A stretch of DNA of 64,000 bases from Dyella humicola. Lineage in GTDB: Bacteria > Pseudomonadota > Gammaproteobacteria > Xanthomonadales > Rhodanobacteraceae. The translations under genes were made by a program, and so were the position numbers. The stretch lies in assembly GCF_026283945.1 (NCBI RefSeq), contig NZ_JAPDPC010000002.1, forward strand, positions 372,001-436,000, in the 5' to 3' direction. Under the pieces are notes generated by a model. The model saw only the letters and a program-made list of their open reading frames with translations. It was not told the origin of the DNA and did not search any database. Of this stretch, positions 29,901 through 39,424 are shown piece by piece (the stretch's first letter is position 1; each line of letters starts with the position of its first letter).

Positions 29901-30485
29901 ATGACAATGCTTGGCTGGCTCACTCACGCCTTCGCCGCGATGTGCCCTGCGGCCGACGCCGAATCCCTCACCCGCTATTCGGTACCGATGTCGGGGGCCG
30001 AACTGGCATCCCGACTGCCGCTGCTGGGCAGCGTGCTGTATCTGCCAGCGCCGCGTCCGGCACAGCCGGATCTGCCGGTTTTCACCGGCTGGTTGGTGGC
30101 GCGGCGCGAGCTGGCGCCGCTGTTCGATACGCGGGAACTCATGGCTGCCTGCATGATTGGCGCAGAAGGGCCACGGGAATGGATCGACTGCATGGATGCA
30201 CAAGGTCGCCCCTGTGCGAGGCTGCACCTGCTGCCGGACACGGACTATCTCGCCTGGGATGCCTTGTTGGCCGAGAGCCGGCTGCTACCCGTGGCACCGC
30301 TACGTCCGGAACGACTGGTGTGCCGAGCGGCCAGCGCCACGCTGGTCCATTTTCGCCGTCGTCGCGTGGGTGCGCTCCAGCTCCTCGAGACCGTGCCGCT
30401 TGCGCAGGTGTCCGCCTTGGGAAGGGGGATCGCGAGCGGGGTGGCCAGGGCGTCTGCCGTCGAGCTTGAGCCGGCGTTGGGGTGA
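29901..30485 (+). CDS. Unknown protein downstream of hemP
   Basis: A 194-residue protein that I do not recognise. The ATG at 29901 follows AAGGAG, so translation is credible. The product has no signal peptide or membrane segment and is rich in Leu, Ala and Arg. Segments such as GWLVARRELAPLFDTRELMA and ARLHLLPDTDYLAWDALL suggest a folded cytosolic protein. It begins 138 bp after hemP with no terminator visible, so it may share the Fur-controlled transcript and act in haem or iron handling; that is inference from position. Confidence 0.6.
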   Translation: MTMLGWLTHAFAAMCPAADAESLTRYSVPMSGAELASRLPLLGSVLYLPAPRPAQPDLPVFTGWLVARRELAPLFDTRELMAACMIGAEGPREWIDCMDAQGRPCARLHLLPDTDYLAWDALLAESRLLPVAPLRPERLVCRAASATLVHFRRRRVGALQLLETVPLAQVSALGRGIASGVARASAVELEPALG

Positions 30486-30520
30486 GGCGGCCGCGGGCGT
30501 TTGTCCGTCTGTCCGTCGAT

Positions 30521-30534
30521 CTGTCCGCGGACAG
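30521..30534 (+). promoter_or_regulatory. Candidate enhancer site for the sigma-54 activator
   Basis: CTGTCCGCGGACAG is a perfect 14-bp palindrome 65 bp upstream of the sigma-54 -24 element. It is preceded by related half-sites (TTTGTCCGTCTGTCCGTC) from about 30500, and a further CTGTCCGCGG occurs downstream near 30637. The distance suits binding of an NtrC-type activator, with the A/T-rich tract at 30555-30597 able to bend. The cognate regulator is probably the one encoded at 46124. Confidence 0.6.
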
Positions 30535-30598
30535 CTGTCCGGTCCGGATGGCACGTAATAACATCTTGAAAATACACAAATAAAACATCGATTTCAGG

Positions 30599-30615
30599 TT
30601 GGCACGACGCTTGCT
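30599..30615 (+). promoter_or_regulatory. Sigma-54 (RpoN) promoter of the permease-array operon
   Basis: TTGGCACGACGCTTGCT matches the consensus TGGCAC-N5-TTGC exactly, with GG and GC ten bases apart. It lies 45 bp upstream of the adaptor gene, so transcription would begin about 12 bp after the -12 GC and leave a short leader. A sigma-54 activator and kinase are encoded in the same locus. Confidence 0.88.
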
Positions 30616-30660
30616 GACATAGGTCCAGGGGCCGCACTGTCCGCGGCCAGGGACACATCG

Positions 30661-31932
30661 ATGATTCGCGACACCTCCGCTCAAGACCGACTGGTCGAGG
30701 TCAAACCCAATCGCAAACGTCGCCTGCTGTGGATCGGCGGCGGCGTGGCCGTGCTGGTGCTGATAGCGCTGTTTGCCCCGCGCATCGGTCGCCTGTTCTC
30801 GGCCGATGCCTCGGTGAGCGGTTCGCGCCTCGCTTTCGCCACGGTGCAGCGTGGTCCTTTCGTGCGCGATATCGCCGCCGAAGGCAAGGTCGTGGCGGCA
30901 GTCAGCCCGACGCTCTACGCCACCTACGGCGGCGCGGTGACGTTAAAGGTGCACGCTGGCGATGCCGTGAAGAAGGGCCAAGTGCTCGCCGCCATCGACA
31001 GCCCCGAACTCGCCAACAAGCTGGCGCAGGAGCAGAGCGCGGCCGATGCGATGCAGGTGGACTATCTGCGTGCGCAGATCGATGCGCGCAAGAAGCGCGG
31101 CGAACTGCAGAAGGCCTACGACAACGCGCAGATCGACCAGCAGGGCGCGGAGCGCGACTTGGCTCGTTATGAGAAAGCCTTCGGCCTGGGCGCCGTGCCG
31201 AGCATGAACGTGGACAAAGCCAAGGACGAGCTGCAAAAGGCCAAGATCACCATGAGCCATGCCAAGGCTGACCTGGGCACCGACAGCAACAGCCTCGAGT
31301 TCGACATCCAGTCCAAGAAGCTCGCGCATGAGCGGCAGCTGCTGCTGGTGAAGGACCTGCAACGCCAAGTGGACGACCTCAACGTGAAGTCGCCGGTGGA
31401 TGGCCAGGTCGGTCAGCTGTTCATTGCCGAACGCGCCACGGTGGCCAAGGACGCCCAGCTGCTCAGCGTCATCGACCTGTCCGCGCTCGAAGTGGAGATG
31501 AAGGTGCCGGAAAGCTTTGCCCGCGATCTGGGCATCGGCATGGGCGGTGAAATCACCGGCAACGGCAACACCTGGAAGGGCCTGGTCAGCGCTATCTCGC
31601 CTGAAGTCGTCAACGGCGAAGTGGCGGCACGCTTGCGCTTCGATGGCGAGACGCCCAAGCAGCTGCGTCAAAACCAGCGTCTGTCCGTGCGCATCCTGCT
31701 CGACAAGCGCGACAACGTGCTGACCGTGCAGCGTGGTTCCTTCGTCGACGAATCGGGCGGCAGCTATGCCTATGTCGTGCGCGACGGCATTGCCGAGAAA
31801 CACCCGATCCGCGTGGGTGCCAGCAGCATCGACAAGGTGGAAATTCTCGATGGCCTGAAGGAAGGCGACAACATCGTGATTTCTGGTACCGACAGCTTCA
31901 AGGGTGCCGCGCGCATCGCCATCAGCAACTAG
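30661..31932 (+). CDS. Periplasmic adaptor (HlyD/MacA-like) of ABC export system
   Basis: A 423-residue membrane-fusion protein with an N-terminal anchor (about residues 22-41). The barrel-sandwich half-motifs are seen in AEGKVVAAVSPTLYATYGGA with DAVKKGQVLAAIDSPEL and, later, DLNVKSPVDGQVGQLFIAE. A long heptad-rich region (about 105-235) forms the helical hairpin that would dock with an outer-membrane channel. The C-terminal part (GSFVDESGGSYAYVVRDG) is the membrane-proximal domain. It is the first gene after the sigma-54 promoter and the only adaptor for eight permeases. No TolC-type channel gene is nearby. Confidence 0.9.
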   Translation: MIRDTSAQDRLVEVKPNRKRRLLWIGGGVAVLVLIALFAPRIGRLFSADASVSGSRLAFATVQRGPFVRDIAAEGKVVAAVSPTLYATYGGAVTLKVHAGDAVKKGQVLAAIDSPELANKLAQEQSAADAMQVDYLRAQIDARKKRGELQKAYDNAQIDQQGAERDLARYEKAFGLGAVPSMNVDKAKDELQKAKITMSHAKADLGTDSNSLEFDIQSKKLAHERQLLLVKDLQRQVDDLNVKSPVDGQVGQLFIAERATVAKDAQLLSVIDLSALEVEMKVPESFARDLGIGMGGEITGNGNTWKGLVSAISPEVVNGEVAARLRFDGETPKQLRQNQRLSVRILLDKRDNVLTVQRGSFVDESGGSYAYVVRDGIAEKHPIRVGASSIDKVEILDGLKEGDNIVISGTDSFKGAARIAISN

Positions 31933-31938
31933 TGAATT

Positions 31939-32061
31939 CTCCCTCCCCTGCGATCGAAGGGAGCCCCTTTTCGGGGTACGCAGGGGAGGGCTGGGGTGGG
32001 GTTGGGCCATGCGGCACGCCTTCACCCCCTCCCAGCCTCCCCCTGCCAGCAGGGGGAGGGG
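31939..32061. repeat. Nested palindromes inside the operon (adaptor-ATPase gap)
   Basis: CTCCCTCCCCTGCG...CGCAGGGGAGGG encloses a smaller GCCCCTTTTCGGGG hairpin. A second arm at 32020-32061 (CACCCCCTCCCAGCCTCC then CAGGGGGAGG) is an inverted relative. It resembles the dispersed CTCACCCC family but is diverged. In the transcript it would fold into stable hairpins just before the ATPase gene. Confidence 0.75.
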
Positions 32062-32087
32062 CAAAAACCACCACCGAGGAAGCACAC

Positions 32088-32810
<723 letters not shown>

Positions 32811-32876
32811 TCAAACGACACCCATGAGACCTCCCGCACCGACGGGAGGCCGTCATCACCACCAGGGCGGAACACG

Positions 32877-34190
32877 ATGTTTGCTTACTATATCCAGCTT
32901 GGCCTGCGCAGCTTGCGCCGCAATCCCTTGCTGACCGCGCTGATGGTGATGGCGATCGGCTTTGGCGTGGCCGCCTCGATGACCACGTATTCGGTGTTTC
33001 GCGCCACCTCGAACAACCCGATACCCGACAAATCGTCCCAGCTGTTCGTGCCCTTGATCGACAACTGGGGGCCGGAAGATGCCGCGCAGAACAAGGGCGA
33101 GCCGCCCGAAGCCATCAGCTACACCGACGCCATGGGCTTGATGCGCGGTCACCGCGCCAAGCGCCAGACCGCGTTGTATCCGGTCGGGCCCTCGGTGATT
33201 CCTGCCGATGCCAGTCTGCTGCCGATGCGAGAAGAAAGTTACGCGGTGTACGCGGATGCATTCGCCATGTTCGACATCCCCTTCCTGTACGGCGGCGGCT
33301 GGCAGCCGGCAGATGACGACGCGCATGCGGCGACGGCGGTGATTGGACGCAAGCTCAACGACAAGCTGTTCAATGGGGCCAACAGTGTCGGTCGCGAGAT
33401 CAACCTGGACGGCCGCAGCTACCGCATTACCGGCGTGATGGACACGTGGGATCCACAGCCGCTGTTCTTCGATCCCGTCAACACCTCGGGATTTGGTGAT
33501 CCCATCCAATTGTTCATTCCGTTCACGCGGGCCATTGATCTGAAGATGGCCACCAACGGCAACAACAACTGCAACAAGCACGCGGGTGAAGGCTGGGACG
33601 CGTGGATCCGCTCCGAGTGTGTGTGGATCCAGTATTGGGCTGAACTGCCCGAGCAAGCCGACGCTGCAAGCTACCGTGACTATCTGCGCGGCTATGCCGC
33701 CGAACAGCAGCGAAGCGGCCGCTTCCATTGGGCGCCCAACGTGCGGCTATACAACGTCCCGCAATGGCTGGAGCACGAGAAGGTGGTGCCGCAGGAAGCC
33801 AAGGTATCGCTACTGGTGTCGCTCGGCTTCCTGCTGATCTGCCTGGTCAACACCGTCGGCCTGCTGCTGGCGAAATTCATGAAGCGCGCACCGGAAATCG
33901 GCGTGCGCCGGGCGCTGGGCGCATCGCGCAAGGAGATCTATGCGCAGTTCCTGATCGAGGCGGGCACGGTGGGTCTGGCGGGTGGCCTGCTGGGCCTGCT
34001 GCTGACGGGCGTCGGTGTGTTCGGCGTGACCCTGGTGTTCGCCCCGGACATCGCGCGACTGGCCACGCTAAATATGTCGTTGATCGCGCTGACCCTGTTG
34101 GTGGCGGTATTGGCGACGGTGCTCGCGGCGTTCTACCCCACCTGGCGTGCGGCGCAGGTACAGCCTGCCTGGCAGCTGAAATCCAACTGA
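32877..34190 (+). CDS. ABC permease A1 (long MacB/FtsX type)
   Basis: A 437-residue permease with one N-terminal membrane helix (about 18-42), a large periplasmic MacB_PCD domain, and three C-terminal helices (about 310-331, 365-390 and 401-421) carrying FtsX-like EIGVRRALGASRKEI. It begins MFAYYIQLGLRSLRRN and ends VQPAWQLKSN, the hallmarks of the A type. A periplasmic insert contains NGNNNCNKH and SECVWIQYW, where the two cysteines may bond. It is separated from the next gene by four bases. A small hairpin (CCTCCCG/CGGGAGG at 32830-32849) precedes it. Confidence 0.92.
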   Translation: MFAYYIQLGLRSLRRNPLLTALMVMAIGFGVAASMTTYSVFRATSNNPIPDKSSQLFVPLIDNWGPEDAAQNKGEPPEAISYTDAMGLMRGHRAKRQTALYPVGPSVIPADASLLPMREESYAVYADAFAMFDIPFLYGGGWQPADDDAHAATAVIGRKLNDKLFNGANSVGREINLDGRSYRITGVMDTWDPQPLFFDPVNTSGFGDPIQLFIPFTRAIDLKMATNGNNNCNKHAGEGWDAWIRSECVWIQYWAELPEQADAASYRDYLRGYAAEQQRSGRFHWAPNVRLYNVPQWLEHEKVVPQEAKVSLLVSLGFLLICLVNTVGLLLAKFMKRAPEIGVRRALGASRKEIYAQFLIEAGTVGLAGGLLGLLLTGVGVFGVTLVFAPDIARLATLNMSLIALTLLVAVLATVLAAFYPTWRAAQVQPAWQLKSN

Positions 34191-34194
34191 GGCG

Positions 34195-35433
34195 ATGACC
34201 ATGCTGCAAATCAAGCCCATTCTCGCCGCACTCAAGCGTCATAAGGCAGGCACGATTCTGATCGCCTTGCAGATCGCGCTGACCCTCGCCATCGTCTGCA
34301 ATGCGCTGTTCATCATCCAGCAACGCCTGGACCGCATCGCGCGTCCCACCGGCCTGATCGAGACGAATCTCCTGACCTTGCAGAACGGCTGGGTTGGCGT
34401 GGACGATAAGAGCACCGGTCCGCTGGTACGCGCGGACCTGCAGGCGATCCGGCAGCTGCCCGGCGTCGAGGACGCCATCGCGACCAACTCGTATCCCTTG
34501 CGCGGCGGCGGCTGGTCGACCGGCGTACGCACCAATCCGGATGCCAAGAAATCCGAGGCACATACCACGCAGTATTTCGTCGACGATCATGCCTTGGCGA
34601 CGATGGGCCTGAAGCTGATCGCGGGGCGAAATTTCCGCGCCGACGAAGTTACCGAAGTCGATCCCCAGGGCGTGGTGTCGGCATCGCAGATCATCGTGAC
34701 CAAGGCGCTGGCCGACAAGATGTTCCCGGATGGGTCAGGGCTGGGGAAGGTGCTGTTCGTGGACGACGGCACCAAGCCGAGCACGATCATCGGCATCGTC
34801 GAGCGGCTGGAAGTGCCGTGGAACAGCAGCTGGTCCGATGCCTTCCTTGACAATGCCGTGCTCGAGCCGTACCAGCTCACCGGCGGCTACACCTCGTACA
34901 TGGTGCGCAGCAAGCCGGGTCAACTGGCGGCGATTACCAAGTCGGTGCCGGAGACGCTGTTCAAGCTCAACCGGATGCGCGTGATTCCCTCGGAACGTGG
35001 CGTGCGCACGTATGACATGGTCCGTGCGCAGGCCTACAAAAGCGATCGCGGCATGGCGATCCTGATGGGCGTGGTGTGCCTGGTGCTGCTGGCGATCACC
35101 GCAGCAGGCATCGTCGGCCTCACCAGCTTCTGGGTGGGACAGCGGCGCAAGCAGATCGGCGTGCGGCGTGCGCTGGGTGCCACGCAACGCGACATCCTCA
35201 GCTATTTCATGACCGAGAACCTGCTTATCGGCATCGCCGGCGTGGTCATCGGCGCGCTGCTGGCCGTGGGCATGAACCTGTGGCTGGTGACGCAGTTCGA
35301 GATGGCGCGGCTCTCGTTGTTGTACGTGGCGATAGGCGTCGTGGCGCTGCTGCTGCTGGGTCAGGGCGCGGTGCTTGCACCGGCCATGCGTGCTGCGCGC
35401 GTGCCGCCGGTTGAGGCGACCCGCTCGGTTTGA
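34195..35433 (+). CDS. ABC permease B1 (short MacB/FtsX type)
   Basis: A 412-residue permease with TM helices near 18-40, 285-310, 340-365 and 372-396. It begins MTMLQIKPILAALKRHKAGT and ends PPVEATRSV, the B-type pattern. FtsX core: GLTSFWVGQRRKQIGVRRAL. The periplasmic domain contains SYPLRGGGWSTG and a conserved TKALADKMFPDGSGLGKVL segment. It lacks the Cys pair of the A type. It probably forms a heterodimer with A1, since each A gene is followed directly by one B gene. Starts at 34195 and 34201 are both possible. Confidence 0.92.
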   Translation: MTMLQIKPILAALKRHKAGTILIALQIALTLAIVCNALFIIQQRLDRIARPTGLIETNLLTLQNGWVGVDDKSTGPLVRADLQAIRQLPGVEDAIATNSYPLRGGGWSTGVRTNPDAKKSEAHTTQYFVDDHALATMGLKLIAGRNFRADEVTEVDPQGVVSASQIIVTKALADKMFPDGSGLGKVLFVDDGTKPSTIIGIVERLEVPWNSSWSDAFLDNAVLEPYQLTGGYTSYMVRSKPGQLAAITKSVPETLFKLNRMRVIPSERGVRTYDMVRAQAYKSDRGMAILMGVVCLVLLAITAAGIVGLTSFWVGQRRKQIGVRRALGATQRDILSYFMTENLLIGIAGVVIGALLAVGMNLWLVTQFEMARLSLLYVAIGVVALLLLGQGAVLAPAMRAARVPPVEATRSV

Positions 35434-35508
35434 GGCGTTGGCGTTTTCAAGGGAGTGTTGCATGGATGGGCTGGCAAAGGCGGATGCCTGGTTTGGAACG
35501 AGGTGGTC

Positions 35509-36831
35509 ATGAGCAGCATGTTTATCCACAACTTGCGATTGGGTGCCTTCAGCCTGCGCCGCAACCCGCTGCTGACGGCCTTGATGATCATGTCGATCGG
35601 CTTCGGCGTGGCCGCGTCGATGATAACGTTTGCGGTTTTTCGCGCCGTCTCCGGTGATCCGATTCCGCACAAGTCATCGCAGCTGTTCGTGCCGCTCATC
35701 GACAACCGTGGCCCGCAATACAACCGCAAGGGCGAACCGCCGAGCGCGCTTACCTACACTGATGCCGTGGCGTTGATGCGCGCGCACAAGGCTGAGCGCC
35801 AGACGGTGCTGTTCCCGGTGGCGATGTCCGTCATGCCGGGCGATGCGCACAGGATGCCCTTCAAGGCGATTGGCTATGCCACGTATGGCGACTTCTTCCC
35901 GATGTTCGACGTGCCGTTCCTGTATGGCAACGCCTGGGGGACGAGCGAGGACGAAGCACGCGGCGCCGTCGTGGTCATCAGTCGCGCGCTCAACCAGAAG
36001 CTTTTTGGCGGCGAGAACAGCGTGGGGCGGCGGATCATCCTGGACGACAAGGAATACCGCATCCTGGGCGTCACCAGCGATTGGGATCCCAAGCCACGCT
36101 TCTACGACATGTTCAACGACAACGCCTATGCCTCGCCGGCCCAGGTGTATATCCCGTTTACATATGCCATCGACCAGAAGATCGATACCTACGGCAACAA
36201 CAACTGCGGCAGTGACGGCAAGCGCGGCGAAGACCGTGACAGCTGGTTGCGTGGCGAATGCGTCTGGATCAGTCCCTGGGTGGAGCTCGACAGCCAGGAA
36301 AAAGTGGATGCCTATAAGCAGTTTCTGCAGGGCTACGCGAACGACCAGCGCCGCGCCGGTCGCTTCAACTGGGCGCCGAACAATCGACTGCGCAACGTGA
36401 ACCAATGGCTGGATTATCAGCATGCGGTGCCTCCGGAGAGTCGAATTTCGCTCTCGCTTGCGCTTGGCTTCCTGGTGATTTGTCTGGTCAATACCATTGG
36501 CCTGTTGCTGGCGAAATTCATGCGCCGTGCACCGGAGATAGGCGTCCGCCGCGCGCTGGGTGCCTCGCGTGCAGACATCTATCGTCAGTTCCTGGCCGAA
36601 GCCGGCATGGTCGGCCTTGCCGGCGGCGTGCTCGGCTTGCTGCTGACCGGCCTGGGCATGTTTGGTGTTGGCCTCGTGTTCGAGCCGCAAATCGCGCGCC
36701 TGGCCCACCTGGATATTTCCCTGGTGCTGCTGACCTTGCTGGTGGCCATCGCCGCCACCGTGCTGGCCGCGTTCTACCCCACCTGGCGAGCGGCGCAAGT
36801 ACAGCCCGCCTGGCAGCTGAAATCCAACTGA
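35509..36831 (+). CDS. ABC permease A2 (long MacB/FtsX type)
   Basis: A 440-residue permease closely related to A1, sharing SSQLFVPLIDN, the NNNC...GECVWIS Cys pair, APEIGVRRALGASRADIY and the identical C-terminus FYPTWRAAQVQPAWQLKSN. Differences concentrate in the periplasmic domain (for example MSVMPGDAHRMPFKA), as expected if ligand specificity has diverged. The ATG at 35509 follows GAGG; an ATG at 35518 is also possible. The upstream extension to 35455 is not conserved. Confidence 0.9.
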   Translation: MSSMFIHNLRLGAFSLRRNPLLTALMIMSIGFGVAASMITFAVFRAVSGDPIPHKSSQLFVPLIDNRGPQYNRKGEPPSALTYTDAVALMRAHKAERQTVLFPVAMSVMPGDAHRMPFKAIGYATYGDFFPMFDVPFLYGNAWGTSEDEARGAVVVISRALNQKLFGGENSVGRRIILDDKEYRILGVTSDWDPKPRFYDMFNDNAYASPAQVYIPFTYAIDQKIDTYGNNNCGSDGKRGEDRDSWLRGECVWISPWVELDSQEKVDAYKQFLQGYANDQRRAGRFNWAPNNRLRNVNQWLDYQHAVPPESRISLSLALGFLVICLVNTIGLLLAKFMRRAPEIGVRRALGASRADIYRQFLAEAGMVGLAGGVLGLLLTGLGMFGVGLVFEPQIARLAHLDISLVLLTLLVAIAATVLAAFYPTWRAAQVQPAWQLKSN

Positions 36832-36846
36832 GGCGAGGATCGAGCC

Positions 36847-38076
36847 ATGCAAATCAAGCCGATTCTTTCCGCGCTGCGCCGTCACAAGGCCGGCACCTTT
36901 CTCATCGCCATGCAGATCGCATTGACGCTCGCCATCGTCTGCAATGCGTTGTTCATCATTCATCAGCGGCTGGCACACCTGTCCGAGCCCACCGGTATCG
37001 ATGAACCGGATATCTTTGTTATCCAGAACGAATGGGTGGGTTCGTCCACGACCGATCAGGCGGACGCGAAAATCCTCGAAGACCTGCGCGTGCTGCGTGA
37101 GCTGTCCAGCGTGCAGGACGTCACCTCTAGCAACTCCTATCCTCTTCGCGGCGGTGGTTGGGACGATGGCATCAAGCTCAAGCCCGATCAGCTGCAGGAC
37201 ACCACCGGTTCCACCGTCTATTTTGCGGACGACCATTTCGTCGACACGTTGGGGTTGAAGCTGATCGCCGGCCGCAATTTCCGCGCGGAAGAAATCAGTC
37301 GCATGGATTGGCGCGATCGGTTGGGCCCGGCGCAGGTCATGGTGACCAAAGCGCTTGCCGACAAGTTGTTTCCCCAGGGCGATGCGGTGGGCAAGACCAT
37401 TTACCTGGTGGGTGGCCCCACCACAATCGTGGGTGTGGTGCAGATGCTGCAGGCCCAAAGCGTCGATCGTTGGGCCGCGGATTTTGCCTATCGCTCGCTG
37501 ATCGTGCCCAAGCGACTCGCCACGTCGCTGGGCGTCTTTTATATCGTGCGGGCTCGCCCCGGCCAGCTGGACGCGGCGATGCGTACCGCGCCCAAGGCGC
37601 TGTTCGAGCACAACCCAAGGCGCGTCCTGGACGACGAGGCCGGCGTGCTCAGCTTTGCCCAGGTGCGCAGCCGTGCCTACGAGCGCGATCGCGGCATGGC
37701 GATCCTGATGGGTGTGATCTGCGTCGTGCTACTGGCCATCACGGCGGCAGGCATCGTGGGTCTCACCAGCTTCTGGGTGGGGCAACGGCGCAAGCAGATC
37801 GGCGTACGGCGTGCCCTGGGTGCCACGCGTCGCGACATTCTCAACTACTTCATGACCGAGAACCTGCTGATCAGCAGTGCTGGTGCGCTGATTGGCGTCC
37901 TGCTGGCGATTGCCATCAATTTGTGGCTGGTCACGCGATTCGAGATGAATCGGCTTTCGCTGGTCTACGTGCTGGCGGGTGTGGTGATCCTGTTGTTGTT
38001 GGGGCAGGGCGCCGTGCTGGCGCCGGCGATGCGTGCATCACGGGTGCCTCCGGTAGAGGCTACGCGGTCGGTGTGA
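36847..38076 (+). CDS. ABC permease B2 (short MacB/FtsX type)
   Basis: A 409-residue permease closest to B1: MQIKPILSALRRHKAGT at the start, SYPLRGGGWDDG in the periplasmic part, GLTSFWVGQRRKQIGVRRAL in the FtsX core and PPVEATRSV at the end. It follows A2 by 15 bases with GAGG before the ATG. The central periplasmic region (SRMDWRDRLGPAQVMVTKAL) differs from B1. Confidence 0.92.
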   Translation: MQIKPILSALRRHKAGTFLIAMQIALTLAIVCNALFIIHQRLAHLSEPTGIDEPDIFVIQNEWVGSSTTDQADAKILEDLRVLRELSSVQDVTSSNSYPLRGGGWDDGIKLKPDQLQDTTGSTVYFADDHFVDTLGLKLIAGRNFRAEEISRMDWRDRLGPAQVMVTKALADKLFPQGDAVGKTIYLVGGPTTIVGVVQMLQAQSVDRWAADFAYRSLIVPKRLATSLGVFYIVRARPGQLDAAMRTAPKALFEHNPRRVLDDEAGVLSFAQVRSRAYERDRGMAILMGVICVVLLAITAAGIVGLTSFWVGQRRKQIGVRRALGATRRDILNYFMTENLLISSAGALIGVLLAIAINLWLVTRFEMNRLSLVYVLAGVVILLLLGQGAVLAPAMRASRVPPVEATRSV

Positions 38077-38109
38077 CCGCGCGGAAAGTTAGCAAGCGAG
38101 GGGAAACGT

Positions 38110-39414
38110 ATGTTTGGCTACTACCTGGATTTGGCGCTGCGCAGCCTCAGGCGCAACAAGATGCTCACCGCGTTGATGGTGCTCGCCATTGCGCTCGGCA
38201 TCGGCGCCAGCATGACGACGCTGACCGTGCTCCATGTGCTGTCGGGCGACCCGATGCCTGGCAGGAGCGCGACGCTGTTCTACCCGCAGCTCGACCCGCA
38301 GGACATGGACGGTTATGAGCCAGGGAAGGAGCCGATGCAACAGGTCACCTGGATCGATGGCATGAATCTGTTGCATGCCAAGCGAGGCCTGCGTCAGGCG
38401 CTCATGACCGGCGGTGCGGTACCGGTGCAGCCGGCGCAGTCGGGCATGGACCCGTTCTACAGCGATGCGCGCTACACCTCGAACGACTTCTTCGCCATGT
38501 TCCAGGTGCCGTTCCTCTACGGGCGCGGCTGGAGCGAGGCGGATGACAATGACAAGGCGCGCGTGGTGGTCATTACCCGTACGCTCAACGAAAAGTTGTT
38601 CGCGGGCAAGGACAGCACCGGCCAGACCTTGCGCATGGGCGATACGGCCTTCCGCATCATCGGTGTGCTGGACAGCTGGCGGCCCAATCCGCATTTCTAC
38701 GATATGAACATGGGCAACTATGTCGCGTCGGAAGATGTGTTCCTACCGCTTACCACGGCGCGCGAGCTGCGCTTCGATCACAACGGTTCGACCGATTGTT
38801 GGGGTACCGGCGGTGGCGATGAAGAGCATATGGAGACGGCTCCTTGCGTCTGGTTGCAGTTCTGGGTCCAGTTGAGCGGTGTCAGCGATGCAGCCACGTA
38901 CAAGGAATTTCTCGTGCATTACTCGCAGGAGCAGAAGGCGATGGGGCGCTTTCAAAGGCCGCCCAATGTGCGCCTGCCCACCCTGATGGAGTGGCTGGAC
39001 ATCAACAAGGTCGTGCCGGGCGACGTGCGCCTGCAAACCTGGCTGGCATTCGGGTTCCTGCTGGTCTGCCTGGTCAATACGATTGGCCTGATGCTGGCCA
39101 AGTTCCTGCGCCGTTCGGGCGAACTGGGCGTGCGTCGCGCGCTGGGTGCGTCCAAGCGAGAGGTGTTTGCCCAGCTGCTGGTGGAGTCGGGTGTCATCGG
39201 CCTTGCTGGTGGCATGGGCGGCCTGCTGCTCGCGTTTCTCGGCTTGTGGCTGGTGCGCAAGCAGCCTTCCGACTACGCGGCGCTCGCGCATCTGGACATG
39301 TCGATGTTGTTGATCACCTTCCTGTTGGCCGTCGGATCGAGCCTGTTGGCCGGCCTGCTGCCCGCCTGGCGCGCCTGCCAGATCACTCCTGCGCTGCAAC
39401 TGAAGAGCCAGTAA
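38110..39414 (+). CDS. ABC permease A3 (long MacB/FtsX type)
   Basis: A 434-residue permease of the A type but of a second subgroup shared with A4: MTTLTVLHVLSGDPMPGRSA and TLFYPQLDPQDMDG near the N-terminus, and RRSGELGVRRALGASKREVF in the FtsX core. It ends CQITPALQLKSQ. The Cys pair seen in A1 and A2 is retained (STDCWGTG...APCVWLQFW). The start has GAGGGG upstream. It follows B2 by 33 bases. Confidence 0.92.
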   Translation: MFGYYLDLALRSLRRNKMLTALMVLAIALGIGASMTTLTVLHVLSGDPMPGRSATLFYPQLDPQDMDGYEPGKEPMQQVTWIDGMNLLHAKRGLRQALMTGGAVPVQPAQSGMDPFYSDARYTSNDFFAMFQVPFLYGRGWSEADDNDKARVVVITRTLNEKLFAGKDSTGQTLRMGDTAFRIIGVLDSWRPNPHFYDMNMGNYVASEDVFLPLTTARELRFDHNGSTDCWGTGGGDEEHMETAPCVWLQFWVQLSGVSDAATYKEFLVHYSQEQKAMGRFQRPPNVRLPTLMEWLDINKVVPGDVRLQTWLAFGFLLVCLVNTIGLMLAKFLRRSGELGVRRALGASKREVFAQLLVESGVIGLAGGMGGLLLAFLGLWLVRKQPSDYAALAHLDMSMLLITFLLAVGSSLLAGLLPAWRACQITPALQLKSQ

Positions 39415-39424
39415 GGACAACGCC

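Noticed and set aside
29901-30485. Haem carrier HutX/HmuS-type protein next to hemP
   Set aside because: No motif of those families can be seen; only the position suggests a haem role, so no name is given.
35674-37611. 645-codon antisense frame across permeases A2 and B2
   Set aside because: The plus-strand genes have clear domains and ribosome-binding sites; the antisense product is His/Gln/Arg-rich and without homology I recognise.
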